Numbered from the stretch's first letter, positions 6,808 to 14,439 are shown. The stretch is DNA of 16,231 nt from CATJXY01 sp964623925 (GCA_964623925.1 CAZUVT010000033.1:1-16231); one strand, 5' to 3'. Notes: generated by a model not told the origin, from the sequence alone. Made by a program: numbers and translations.

Positions 6808-7718
6808 CTGTGTGCCCTCCCGATTATTTCTGAAATGTTCTGTATATTCAATTCATCCATCAATGATGGTAATTGCTCGATGATGTTTTTGCAGGCATAT
6901 GGATCACGCAGATTTTCTGCTCCGATCTGAACCGCTGTTGCTCCGGCCATCATCATTTCCAATACATCTTCTGCAGAGGCAATGCCACCCATGCCGATAA
7001 TCGGAATCGATACAGCTTCATAAACCTGATAGATCATTCTCACCGCCACCGGCTTGATTGCCGGTCCGCTGAATCCGCCCATTTTATTGGCGAGAACCGG
7101 TTTTTGTGTGCGAATATCGATTTTCATTCCTTGCAGTGTATTGATCATGCTGATGCCATCCGCTCCGGCCGCCTCAACGGCTTTCGCTATTTCAACAATA
7201 TCTGTGACATTCGGTGTAAGTTTGACATAGACCGGTTTTGTGGTCACAGCTTTTACTGCTTTAGTTACTTCTGCCGCATTATTCGGATCAGTTCCAAAGC
7301 TCATTCCACCATGATGAACATTGGGACAGCTGATGTTCACTTCAATAATTCCCACCAGTTCTTCCCGTTCCATTGCTCGAGCGCATTTCACATATTCATC
7401 GATACTGAATCCTGAAATATTGGCAATGATCGGCTTATGATAGACCTGCTTCAGTTTTTTAAATTCATCCTTGATAACAGCGTCAATACCGGGATTCTGT
7501 AATCCGATACTATTTAAAAGACCGCCTGTACATTCCGCAATCCGCGGTGTTGCATTTCCATAGCGGGCCTCAACCGTCGTACCTTTTGTAGAAATACTTC
7601 CCAAAACATTCAGATCATAAAAATCCGCAAATTCATAGCCAAATCCAAATGTTCCGCTTGCCGGAATAACCGGATTATCCAGTTTTAATCCACTCAGATT
7701 TACTTCTAATCTTTCCAT
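6804..7718 (-). CDS. pyrD: Dihydroorotate dehydrogenase, class 1B catalytic subunit
   Basis: A 304-residue FMN-dependent TIM-barrel enzyme that oxidises dihydroorotate to orotate. The class 1 catalytic cysteine is Cys131 in VNISCPNVHHGG; class 2 enzymes have serine there. SGTFGFG (21-27) and STKGTT (43-48, with Lys45) shape the FMN site, and GMGGI and GATAVQIG near the C terminus bind FMN phosphate. The adjacent pyrK makes this the NAD-dependent 1B type (PyrDB), an alpha2beta2 complex that passes electrons to NAD+ through FAD and an iron-sulfur centre. The gene overlaps the end of pyrK by 13 bases, and its GAGG site lies inside pyrK. This type works without oxygen or quinones, which fits an anaerobe. 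Confidence 0.96.
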   Translation of the reverse strand: MERLEVNLSGLKLDNPVIPASGTFGFGYEFADFYDLNVLGSISTKGTTVEARYGNATPRIAECTGGLLNSIGLQNPGIDAVIKDEFKKLKQVYHKPIIANISGFSIDEYVKCARAMEREELVGIIEVNISCPNVHHGGMSFGTDPNNAAEVTKAVKAVTTKPVYVKLTPNVTDIVEIAKAVEAAGADGISMINTLQGMKIDIRTQKPVLANKMGGFSGPAIKPVAVRMIYQVYEAVSIPIIGMGGIASAEDVLEMMMAGATAVQIGAENLRDPYACKNIIEQLPSLMDELNIQNISEIIGRAHR

Positions 7719-8458
7719 AGTATTTCCTCACTGTCTAATACCGGACCTTCTTTACAGATTCTTTTGACCCCTGTGATCGTTTTGCAGCTGCATCCCATAC
7801 AGGCACCGAATCCGCATCCCATCCGCTCTTCAAAAGATAGCTGTCCCGATGCTCTGCTGATGGAATAAACTGCCTTCAGCATCGGCAATGGGCCACATGC
7901 CATATAGGGAAGATCGCATAAATTCTCTTCTCTCATCACATTGCTGACAAAGCCTTTTGTGCCCAAACTGCCATCATTGGTACTAACATAGACTTCACAT
8001 CCCATTTCTTCGAATTTATCAATATAGAAACTGTTCTTCTTTGTATCAAACCCCAGGATCACACTCACTTTTTTATTCAGTTTCAAACATGCTTTTGCAC
8101 ATCCGACAAGTGGTGGAACACCAACTCCGCCACCAATCAGAAGCACATGATCCTGCAAGAATCTTTCCGGAGTAAAGCCATTCCCAAGACCAATCAGACA
8201 CTCTATCTCTTCATCCGGTTTTTTCAAGGATAACTGCTTTGTTCCGAAACCGACAACTTTATAGATGATCGTAAAGCCTTTTTCATCCCATTCACTGATG
8301 CTGATCGGCCTTTTTAAATAGGCCTGATCAATTGTGATATTCACAAATTGTCCCGGTTTTGTGATCCAGTCGGTTTCATCTGCTGCCAGAATCATTTTAA
8401 ATATTTGATCTGTCAGCTTTTCATTACACAAGATCTTGAATTTCCTGATCCGATTCAT
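7706..8458 (-). CDS. pyrK: Dihydroorotate dehydrogenase electron-transfer subunit
   Basis: A 250-residue ferredoxin-reductase-like protein that takes electrons from PyrD and passes them to NAD+. The N-terminal beta-barrel has the FAD motif RPISI (50-54). The middle domain has the nucleotide-binding glycine motif GGGVGVPPL (109-117). The C-terminal [2Fe-2S] site is MGCGFGACMGC with Cys215, Cys220 and Cys223, then Cys235 in RICKEGP. An extra cysteine (225) lies nearby. It is the first pyr gene here. The leader upstream (8459-8566) carries an attenuator, and an AAAGGTG ribosome site precedes the ATG. Starting a pyr operon at pyrK is less common than in Bacillus, where pyrR-pyrP-pyrB-pyrC-carAB come first. 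Confidence 0.95.
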   Translation of the reverse strand: MNRIRKFKILCNEKLTDQIFKMILAADETDWITKPGQFVNITIDQAYLKRPISISEWDEKGFTIIYKVVGFGTKQLSLKKPDEEIECLIGLGNGFTPERFLQDHVLLIGGGVGVPPLVGCAKACLKLNKKVSVILGFDTKKNSFYIDKFEEMGCEVYVSTNDGSLGTKGFVSNVMREENLCDLPYMACGPLPMLKAVYSISRASGQLSFEERMGCGFGACMGCSCKTITGVKRICKEGPVLDSEEILWKD

Positions 8459-8478
8459 TACTTCACCTTTCTTTCCAC

Positions 8479-8503
8479 AAAAAAACCTTCAATTCATGAA
8501 GGC
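8479..8503 (-). terminator. Leader terminator (attenuator) upstream of pyrK
   Basis: In the minus-strand leader, CCTTCA (8502-8497) pairs with TGAAGG (8491-8486) around a TGAAT loop. A G-U pair extends the stem, and seven U residues (8485-8479) follow. It lies inside the 5' leader, about 20 bases before the pyrK start codon. It would therefore end transcription before the operon rather than after a gene. Confidence 0.75.
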
Positions 8504-8566
8504 ACAGTTTTACTATTCTATTTTTGTTATGTGTACCTTCTTAGCGTCTCGCACTAAATTAAAGTT
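8498..8566 (-). promoter_or_regulatory. PyrR-type antiterminator and anti-antiterminator in the pyr leader
   Basis: Two exclusive foldings are visible in the leader RNA. Antiterminator: GAAGGUACA (8540-8532) pairs with UGUGCCUUC (8506-8498), nine continuous pairs with one G-U; it uses up the 5' strand of the terminator. Anti-antiterminator: ACUUU (8565-8561) pairs with AAGGU (8539-8535), then an internal loop AAU/G, then UUAGUG (8557-8552) with CGCUAA (8546-8541) around the loop CGAGA. Its lower stem sequesters AAGGU, needed for the antiterminator. The two-stem shape with an asymmetric internal loop and a C-GAGA loop resembles the PyrR-binding loop (ARUCCNGNGAGGYU), but the match is imperfect: five loop bases instead of six, and a swapped closing pair. 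Regulation by PyrR with UMP is therefore inferred. Confidence 0.6.
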
Positions 8567-8572
8567 TTTATT

Positions 8573-8601
8573 ATTATATCATGTCATTAAGTATCTTTCA
8601 A
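8573..8601 (-). promoter_or_regulatory. Promoter of the pyrK-D-F-E operon
   Basis: On the minus strand TTGAAA (8601-8596) and a perfect TATAAT (8578-8573) are 17 bases apart. Transcription should start near base 8566, exactly where the first strand of the attenuator structure begins. Confidence 0.82.
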
Positions 8602-8641
8602 CAAATCTTCTTGTATTTATCACACACTTTTTATCTGTTTG

Positions 8642-8650
8642 TGATATACT
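8642..8650 (+). promoter_or_regulatory. Extended -10 promoter of the membrane protein/alr operon
   Basis: TG-A-TATACT is an extended -10 element. It lies 11 bases before the AGGAGG ribosome site at 8661-8666. No recognisable -35 box is present, as is common for extended -10 promoters. It is divergent from the pyr promoter, with about 40 bases between the two. Confidence 0.5.
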
Positions 8651-8672
8651 AAAAGAATCAAGGAGGCCGGTT

Positions 8673-9101
8673 ATGTTGCATATTTATAACAAAAATGCAG
8701 TAACAAAGAATGAACGTTTTATAAGAGGATGTATTGCCGGAATCATCAGCAGTCTGATCTTAGCCATTCTGTATGGAATCATTTCTTCTTATTTATTTAT
8801 TACTTTTGAAATCTTTTATGTTGCCATTGGTTACGGCATCGGCTATGCTATTCAGAATTTCGGTCGCGGTGTTCAGCTTCGTTTTTCTATTTTAGGTGCG
8901 ATCTGCGCTGTATGCTGTTTTTTACTTGCAGATATGATTTCAGTCGGTGGCTTTAGTATTTTCACTAATTTCAGCTATTTTGTCACCGTTTTCCGCTTTA
9001 TTTTATCCTCGCTTTTCTCTACAAGTATCAATTCTTTGTTGGGCTTATTATTTCGTGCGGTCGGTGTCATGGCTGCTTATCAGAATTCCAGAGTAATATA
9101 G
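8673..9101 (+). CDS. Small four-helix membrane protein of unknown function
   Basis: A 142-residue protein I do not recognise by name. A cytoplasmic-looking basic head (residues 1-18, with KNERFIRG) precedes about four hydrophobic segments: roughly 19-39, 42-60, 70-91 and 110-135. A short loop FGRGVQLRF between the second and third segments recalls the G-I-G-x-A-I...G-R-G pattern seen in many small uncharacterised membrane proteins. I start at 8673 because AGGAGG lies seven bases upstream. The in-frame start at 8436 would run through the pyr leader and promoter and has no ribosome site. The stop codon overlaps the ribosome site of alr (TAGGAGG), so the two are one operon. A link to cell-wall or alanine metabolism is suggested only by this pairing. 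Confidence 0.7.
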   Translation: MLHIYNKNAVTKNERFIRGCIAGIISSLILAILYGIISSYLFITFEIFYVAIGYGIGYAIQNFGRGVQLRFSILGAICAVCCFLLADMISVGGFSIFTNFSYFVTVFRFILSSLFSTSINSLLGLLFRAVGVMAAYQNSRVI

Positions 9102-9111
9102 GAGGAACCTT

Positions 9112-10215
9112 ATGCTGACTCGTCAAACATGGGCTCAAATCGACTTGGATGCCCTTAAAACAAATATTGAGACAATCAAACAAACTTCCAATAAATCTCT
9201 GTTTGCCGTGATTAAAGCGAATGCCTATGGATGCGGAGCTGAAATGATTGCCCGCTATGCCTTGAAATACGGTGCTGAATATCTGGTCGTTTCCAGCATG
9301 GATGAAGGACTTGATTTAAGAAGCAAAGGAATTGAGGGTAATATTCTTGTTTTATCGTATACAGATCCAAGATTTTGTGATCTTGCAATCGAAAATAATT
9401 TAACCTTGACTGTACCCTCATTGAGCTGGGTCCAGCGATGTGAAAAAAGCAATTATGCCGGTTTAAAGGTGCATATCAAGGTGGATACCGGCATGAATCG
9501 TGTAGGAATTTGTGATTTTTCCGAGCTGGAAAAGACCTTGGCACTTTTAAATCTAAAACATTTTGAAGTGGAAGGAATTTTCTCTCACTACGCCTGTAGT
9601 GATAATCCGGATGGAATCATGGTCAATAAGCAGTTTTCAAGATTTTACGAAGCGATATGTTGCTTGAACTATTCTTTTAAATGGATTCATATCTCTAATT
9701 CAGATGCAGCCCTTCATTATCAGGACAAGGTCACAAATGCAGTCCGCGCCGGATTAGCCATGTATGGAATCGACAGCTATCACTCTGATCTCAAACCAGT
9801 TATGTCTCTCTATTCAAGACTGATCCAAGTCAAGAAAGTTCTCGCCGGAGAAACAATTGGATACGGAGCCACTTATACAGTAAAGAAAAACGAATGGATC
9901 GGAACATTGCCTATTGGATACGCTGATGGCTGGCTCAGAAAAAATCAAAACGGATCTTGTTATCTTAAAGGATCGACCTGTACTTTTGTCGGAAGGATCT
10001 GCATGGATCAATGCATGATCAAAATGCCGAAAGAATTTCCAATCGACAGTGCAGTTGAATTGTTTGGTCCCCATATCTCAATCTTGGATGTTGCAAAACG
10101 ATTAGATACGATTCCTTATGAAATCATGACTTCCATATCAGACCGTGTTACGCGAATCTATCTTAAAGGGAAAAAGACAGTTCATCTCATAAATTCCCGG
10201 TTTCCTGAATTATAA
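9112..10215 (+). CDS. alr: Alanine racemase
   Basis: A 367-residue PLP-dependent fold-type III racemase. It interconverts L- and D-alanine to supply D-Ala for peptidoglycan. The PLP lysine is Lys35 in AVIKANAYG. The second catalytic base is Tyr251 in GETIGYGATY, equivalent to Tyr265 of the Geobacillus enzyme. Arg130 in KVDTGMNRVG, Tyr270 in PIGYADG and the MDQ motif (298-300) complete the active site. Length is normal for the family. It is second in a two-gene operon, ten bases after the membrane protein gene, with a GGAGG site seven bases from the ATG. The C terminus (after IYLKGKK, residues 349-355) extends slightly beyond the usual end. It could be a dedicated sporulation racemase, but nothing in the sequence shows it. 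Confidence 0.95.
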   Translation: MLTRQTWAQIDLDALKTNIETIKQTSNKSLFAVIKANAYGCGAEMIARYALKYGAEYLVVSSMDEGLDLRSKGIEGNILVLSYTDPRFCDLAIENNLTLTVPSLSWVQRCEKSNYAGLKVHIKVDTGMNRVGICDFSELEKTLALLNLKHFEVEGIFSHYACSDNPDGIMVNKQFSRFYEAICCLNYSFKWIHISNSDAALHYQDKVTNAVRAGLAMYGIDSYHSDLKPVMSLYSRLIQVKKVLAGETIGYGATYTVKKNEWIGTLPIGYADGWLRKNQNGSCYLKGSTCTFVGRICMDQCMIKMPKEFPIDSAVELFGPHISILDVAKRLDTIPYEIMTSISDRVTRIYLKGKKTVHLINSRFPEL

Positions 10216-10255
10216 ACAGAATAAATCTCATTTTCCTGAATTATTAAATATAAAT

Positions 10256-10302
10256 AAAACCACGATGTACATCTATATGCTGAGTTTCCATCGCGGTTTT
10301 TT
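10256..10302. terminator. Bidirectional terminator between alr and the PBP gene
   Basis: aaccacgatg (10258-10267) pairs with catcgcggtt (10289-10298): nine of ten pairs, one A-C mismatch, around a 21-base loop. Six T follow on the plus strand (alr side), and ggttttattt follows on the minus strand (PBP side), so both converging transcripts can end here. Confidence 0.75.
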
Positions 10303-10308
10303 CATTAT

Positions 10309-13300
10309 TTAATTGACGTCAACACAAATTCTTCCACCGGATCCGCCGTCAATGAATCCGCATGCCTGGATTGACGCATTTTTATCCAGTTCCCAAACTC
10401 TCGTGCTGGAACCTTCCGCCCAAACCGTTCTATCATATACACCATTTATCATGATATCAGCGGCTTTTGATCCTCCGGAACCATATAACATGCTCCAATC
10501 AAAATAGCATCGTCCTGTTGCTTCATAATCCACTCCGTTTTCATGCAGACTGATATCTTTGACACCATCGACACAGTTTCCTGTTCCCCATGTCAGTACC
10601 AAAGCCCCTTCTTCATCAAAATATGCATTGAATGAATTCAATCCGGCATTCGAACTCCCGATCTCATTGGACAGAGTTGCAAATTCTTTCTTGATCAAGC
10701 CTGTTGTAATCAAGGATGAATCAATGCCGGCCATTGGGGCAACATAAGGGAATGTTCCGATAATATGAGTGATGGATACGACTCCTTCCGGTTGCTCTAA
10801 AGCTCTTGGTTTCTCTTCCATATCTTCATGAAGAACATCGAGCATTTCTTTACTGATCTTCCCCGGAATGTTCTGTGAACTCTTGTAGCTGTTGAACCAC
10901 GTGTCAACTCCTTCTTCCGCTTTGTCATAGCCCAACCAAACCACATTCGTATATTGCGAACTTGAAGACACCATCCATTTATCCTTCGCTGCACCGCGAG
11001 GAATTCCATACTGCATTCCATAAGTTCCCCAGTCACTTGTTCCGGTCTTGGCATAGATCGGATAGTCTCTTCTTAATATCTGCATGTAGTTAAAGAATGG
11101 CCCGTCAACACAATACTGCTCCAGTATGGCGGCCATATAAGCGGCTTCTTCACTAATTACCTGTTTTCCTTCTGTATCTGCAATATATTCGCTTCCATCT
11201 GCAAAGACGATCTTGCTGATCGTATGCGGTTCAATATATTTTCCATCATTGATTAGTGCTGCATGAGCCCCTGCAAGCTGAACCGGTGTGGCTGTAAATG
11301 TGGATCCGCCGATTCCAAATCCCGTATCAAAATTGTCTTGCGAAACTTTATCAAACCCCAAATCCTGTAAATATTCAATTACCGTATCACGTCCAACCGT
11401 ATCCAAAACTTCCTGCAGTGTTTCAATGGCCGGAATGTTCAACGAAGATGCAACCGCCTCATTTAAAAGAACATCGCCGCGATACTTGCCATCAAAATTC
11501 TGCAATCTCAAAGTCGTTCCACGATAAACATAAGGTCGATCGGTAAGCACATGGTCTGTTGCCCAGCCTAAATAATCGAAAGCCAATGCATAAGATAAGA
11601 AAGGCTTGACAGAGGATCCTGGTTGATTATACATCTGAGTTGCACGATTGAATGCACGTGCCCCGGCTTCCTCATAATTTCTTCCACCACCTAATCCGAC
11701 GATTTCTCCCGTCTGATTATTCATGGAAACAATGGCCACCTGCATATGTTCATCCGGGAAAACAACATTTTCATTTTCTCCGGCTTGAATCGCATCGATC
11801 TCATCTTGAACATTTCTTTTCAAGCAAGTATAGATTTCCATTGAGGTTTCATACGGATTTTTTCCTGTCTTCTCAATTGCTTCATTAATTACTGCATCCA
11901 GATAACTTTGATAGGAGCCTCCTGCCTGTTTTTGAATATAGTTTTCGCCAACAAGAAGATCCTCGATTTTTATGGTTTTTGCCAATGCCGCTTCATTTTG
12001 GCTGATATATCCATGATAGACCATCAGGTCCAGCACTTCATTCCTTCGATCTGTTGCCCAATCCAAATGATAATATGGATTATAGGAATTCGGTAGATTT
12101 ACGATTCCTGCCAATAAGGCGGATTCCGATAAAGTAAGCTCTTTAGCATCTTTACCGAAATAATATTGTGCCGCTTTTTGAACTCCGCGGATATTTCCGC
12201 CAAAATTCAGCTTATTTACATACATTTCAAAAATCTCTTCCTTAGACACTGTTTGTTCCAAGTTAAGAGCCAAATAAATTTCCTGGACTTTACGATCAAT
12301 AGATTTTGAAGCGATGGTCGAATTTTCCTTTGCATCCACAGTGAAATATGAGTTTTTGATCAATTGCATCGTAAAGGTAGAACCGCCTTGTGAAAAAACG
12401 ATTTGATGAGTCTTCAAAGCATTTTGCGCAATCTCTAAAAATGCTTTGGTAAATCGAGGAATATCAAATCCATTGTGTTCGAAGAATCTTGAATCTTCGA
12501 TACTTACAAAAGCATCTACCAACGATTCCGGCAGATCATCATAAGTAATATTTTCGCGCAGATATTCTCCCAAATCTGCAATCAGTACTCCTTCACTGTC
12601 ATATACTTTGGAGGATTCCGCAGATAAAAGATTCTCTACTTTCAATTCAGGAGCCGCATCAATCATTTTAGTTCCAAGATTATAAGCCACAACACATCCG
12701 ATAAAACCGGCAACATACCCTATCAGAAGCAGGCTTCCAATGATCCATTTGAAGACTCTTCCCGCCGTCCAGTTTTTCTTCTGTTTCTTTTTTCTCTTTT
12801 TCTCAACTTTTTCTTCTTTGTTCTCTTCCTTTTTTTGAACCTCTTTTACCTCTTCAACAAGATTTTCTTCCTGTTGATTTGGTACCACGGTCTCTTGATT
12901 TACTTCTTTTTCATTGACATCCGCCTGATGTTCGATGATGGCTTCTGCCATTATTTCTTCCTGCTTGTTTTCTTCTGAAACTTCTTCAGACAAGGAAACG
13001 ATTTCTGCTTTATTTTCTTCAACAGATTTCATTTCATCTGACTTTTTTTTCGATGACCTTTTTTTCCTCTTCTTTGGCTTTTCTTCCTTCTGTGTCTGAT
13101 CCTCATTTGATTCTTCATCCGCTTTCATTTCCTGCGGATTTGCTGACTCAATTTCTTTTACTTTCTCATTTTCTATGATTTCAGTAGTTTTTTCTTCCTG
13201 AACACTTCCGTTTGAAACTTCTTCAGGCAAAGAAACGACCCCAGTTTCCTTTTGTTCAACAGATTTATTTTGATTTGACTTTTTCTTAGAAGCCGTATTG

Positions 13301-13386
13301 GATTTATTTTTTCTCGGAGAATTTGAATCCGACTTATTTATATTTGTCTGAACGCTATTTTTTTCTGCATTTTTGCGTCTCGCCAT
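10309..13386 (-). CDS. Class A penicillin-binding protein (PBP1A-like) with long charged cytoplasmic tail
   Basis: A 1025-residue bifunctional peptidoglycan synthase. Residues 1-210 are a Lys/Glu-rich cytoplasmic region with an internal duplication (about 34-66 and 113-145, sharing KKKS, KSVE, VSL, EEVS and QEE). One transmembrane helix follows (about 211-238). The glycosyltransferase 51 domain has its catalytic Glu297 in SIEDSRFFEHNGFD and QGGSTFTMQL at 333-342. The transpeptidase domain has SSVK (591-594, nucleophile Ser591), SLN (648-650) and KTG (780-782). After about residue 870 comes a C-terminal extension of roughly 155 residues with three or four Cys, possibly a beta-sandwich. I start at 13386: a GGGAG site precedes it, and the promoter at 13430-13458 begins transcription downstream of the alternative in-frame ATG at 13458. 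Family is certain; the exact PBP name is not. Confidence 0.95.
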   Translation of the reverse strand: MARRKNAEKNSVQTNINKSDSNSPRKNKSNTASKKKSNQNKSVEQKETGVVSLPEEVSNGSVQEEKTTEIIENEKVKEIESANPQEMKADEESNEDQTQKEEKPKKRKKRSSKKKSDEMKSVEENKAEIVSLSEEVSEENKQEEIMAEAIIEHQADVNEKEVNQETVVPNQQEENLVEEVKEVQKKEENKEEKVEKKRKKKQKKNWTAGRVFKWIIGSLLLIGYVAGFIGCVVAYNLGTKMIDAAPELKVENLLSAESSKVYDSEGVLIADLGEYLRENITYDDLPESLVDAFVSIEDSRFFEHNGFDIPRFTKAFLEIAQNALKTHQIVFSQGGSTFTMQLIKNSYFTVDAKENSTIASKSIDRKVQEIYLALNLEQTVSKEEIFEMYVNKLNFGGNIRGVQKAAQYYFGKDAKELTLSESALLAGIVNLPNSYNPYYHLDWATDRRNEVLDLMVYHGYISQNEAALAKTIKIEDLLVGENYIQKQAGGSYQSYLDAVINEAIEKTGKNPYETSMEIYTCLKRNVQDEIDAIQAGENENVVFPDEHMQVAIVSMNNQTGEIVGLGGGRNYEEAGARAFNRATQMYNQPGSSVKPFLSYALAFDYLGWATDHVLTDRPYVYRGTTLRLQNFDGKYRGDVLLNEAVASSLNIPAIETLQEVLDTVGRDTVIEYLQDLGFDKVSQDNFDTGFGIGGSTFTATPVQLAGAHAALINDGKYIEPHTISKIVFADGSEYIADTEGKQVISEEAAYMAAILEQYCVDGPFFNYMQILRRDYPIYAKTGTSDWGTYGMQYGIPRGAAKDKWMVSSSSQYTNVVWLGYDKAEEGVDTWFNSYKSSQNIPGKISKEMLDVLHEDMEEKPRALEQPEGVVSITHIIGTFPYVAPMAGIDSSLITTGLIKKEFATLSNEIGSSNAGLNSFNAYFDEEGALVLTWGTGNCVDGVKDISLHENGVDYEATGRCYFDWSMLYGSGGSKAADIMINGVYDRTVWAEGSSTRVWELDKNASIQACGFIDGGSGGRICVDVN

Positions 13387-13429
13387 TGATATCACTCCCA
13401 TCTTTTGGCAGTGTTGCCTGTTCTTATGT

Positions 13430-13458
13430 ATTATAGTCAATTTTATCCATAAATGCAA
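13430..13458 (-). promoter_or_regulatory. Promoter of the PBP gene
   Basis: On the minus strand TTGCAT (13458-13453) and a perfect TATAAT (13435-13430) have a 17-base spacer. The expected start near 13423 leaves a 37-base leader before the ATG at 13386, and it rules out a start codon at 13458. Confidence 0.72.
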
Positions 13459-13516
13459 TTGAAGAATTTGAACTCCTGCCCGGATAGTATATTCTTCATC
13501 AATTCTTAAGATTTAA

Positions 13517-13546
13517 AGCTCCAAAATTAGATTTTGGGCTATTTTT
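13517..13546 (+). other. Orphan terminator-like hairpin between PBP and cotJ genes
   Basis: agc-t-ccaaaat (13517-13527) pairs with attttgggct (13531-13540): ten pairs with one bulged T, loop tag. ATTTTT follows at 13541-13546. It has the form of a plus-strand terminator, but no plus-strand gene lies upstream within 3 kb. It may shield cotJA from read-through or act in a leader. The rest of 13387-13618 shows only the PBP promoter and no convincing cotJ promoter. Confidence 0.45.
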
Positions 13547-13618
13547 CCTTTTCTCTTCACGAGCCCACCTATCGAAATTTCAATAAAATATTATACACTA
13601 GAAATGGAGGTAAATCAG

Positions 13619-14194
13619 ATGAACGATTTCCAAGAACGCATGGATTCATTCAAAGATGAAAGCCGTCGAATTTGTGATCAGGGGCGAAATAACTGTTGTC
13701 ACGATGATGACTATTGCTTTGACTACGAAAATGATTCCTGCGACAGAAGACCCAACAATTGTAATTGCAATGAAGATTCAACCGATTATCAAAATGATGA
13801 TTCTTGCAATTCTAACAACAACTGCAACTGCCGTGGTAATGGTTCTTGCCATTGCAGAGGGAATTGCCAGCGGCAGATCGATGATTGTGAAACCAATTGC
13901 GGCGACTGGATTCCGGAATCATGGGGATGTGGCTGTGAAATTCCTTTGCCGCCTCTTCCACCGGAACCGGAAGACTGCTGCTACAACAACAGATGCAACC
14001 ACGGCTGTGGCAACTACAACTATTATGATTCAGGACTATTCAATTTATACAACAATCAGAAAGTGGCTATGGCTTATGTGCCAAGAATCTACTTTAATTC
14101 AAAAAAGGATATCTATAATTTAGATAAAGCCTTAGAAAGAGGCACTTTGTTTAGAGAATTAGATAAACCATTCAAAGGAGGTCAGTGCCGATGA
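13619..14194 (+). CDS. cotJA: Spore coat protein CotJA with a Cys/Asn-rich N-terminal extension
   Basis: A 191-residue protein whose last 45 residues (about 147-188: VAMAYVPRIYF, then KALERGTLFRELDKPF) match CotJA, a small inner-coat-associated protein normally about 70-80 residues long. Before that domain is an unusual hydrophilic region (residues 1-145) with 21 of the protein's 22 cysteines, many Asn and Asp, and a proline hinge PLPPLPPEP (109-117). Such composition suggests disulfide cross-linking in the coat; this is inferred. I start at 13619, where GGAGGT lies eight bases upstream. The ATG at 13604 is itself part of that ribosome site. A sequence TATACACT (13592-13599) resembles the -10 of sporulation sigma-E promoters but lacks a matching -35. 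First gene of cotJABC; the stop overlaps the cotJB start (ATGA). Confidence 0.85.
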   Translation: MNDFQERMDSFKDESRRICDQGRNNCCHDDDYCFDYENDSCDRRPNNCNCNEDSTDYQNDDSCNSNNNCNCRGNGSCHCRGNCQRQIDDCETNCGDWIPESWGCGCEIPLPPLPPEPEDCCYNNRCNHGCGNYNYYDSGLFNLYNNQKVAMAYVPRIYFNSKKDIYNLDKALERGTLFRELDKPFKGGQCR

Positions 14195-14439
14195 ACAAGA
14201 ATTGTAATGTTTTAGAACAATTGCAGAAAGTCGATTTCACACTTCTTGAAATTACACTGCATCTTGATATGAATCCAAATAACCGATTGGCTCAGCAGTA
14301 CCACAATTATTATTCTGCACTTCGCGAAAGACTTGTTGCAGAATATGAAAGAACGTACGGGGCTTTGACAAACCAGTCTTTTGCCGGAAATTGCCACAGC
14401 TGGATCAATAATCCATGGCCATGGGAAGGAGAAGTGTAA
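14191..14439 (+). CDS. cotJB: Spore coat protein CotJB
   Basis: An 82-residue protein of the CotJB family, a component of the spore coat made with CotJA and CotJC. Family marks are LQKVDFTLLEITLHLDMNP (residues 9-27), an ERTYGALTN segment (52-60) and the C-terminal Trp-rich WINNPWPWEGE. Length is normal. I start at ATG 14191, eight bases after AAAGGAGG (14175-14182). The GTG two codons earlier is too close to that site. The start overlaps the cotJA stop by four bases, and the cotJC ATG follows one base after its stop, so the three genes form one operon. Confidence 0.93.
   Translation: MNKNCNVLEQLQKVDFTLLEITLHLDMNPNNRLAQQYHNYYSALRERLVAEYERTYGALTNQSFAGNCHSWINNPWPWEGEV

Noticed and set aside
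8436..8672. A longer N terminus for the small membrane protein starting at 8436
   Set aside because: It would run through the pyrK start, the attenuator and both divergent promoters; AGGAGG clearly marks 8673.
10201..10244. A 13-bp direct repeat tttcctgaattat at the end of alr and 31 bases later
   Set aside because: It is short, AT-rich and not flanked by other element features; probably a small local duplication with no function.
13387..13458. A longer N terminus for the PBP starting at 13458
   Set aside because: The extra 24 codons contain the -10 box and the predicted transcription start, and no ribosome site precedes them.
13592..13599. TATACACT as a sigma-E promoter -10 for the cotJ operon
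   Set aside because: The -10 is close to CATACAnT, but no -35 element is found 13-15 bases upstream, and the expected start would lie in the ribosome site. It is mentioned only as a possibility.
13656..14123. A second plus-strand frame inside cotJA, rich in Ala/Thr/Ile
   Set aside because: It is a shifted reading of the Asn/Cys/Asp codon repeats; only the cotJA frame ends in a recognisable CotJA domain and has a ribosome site.
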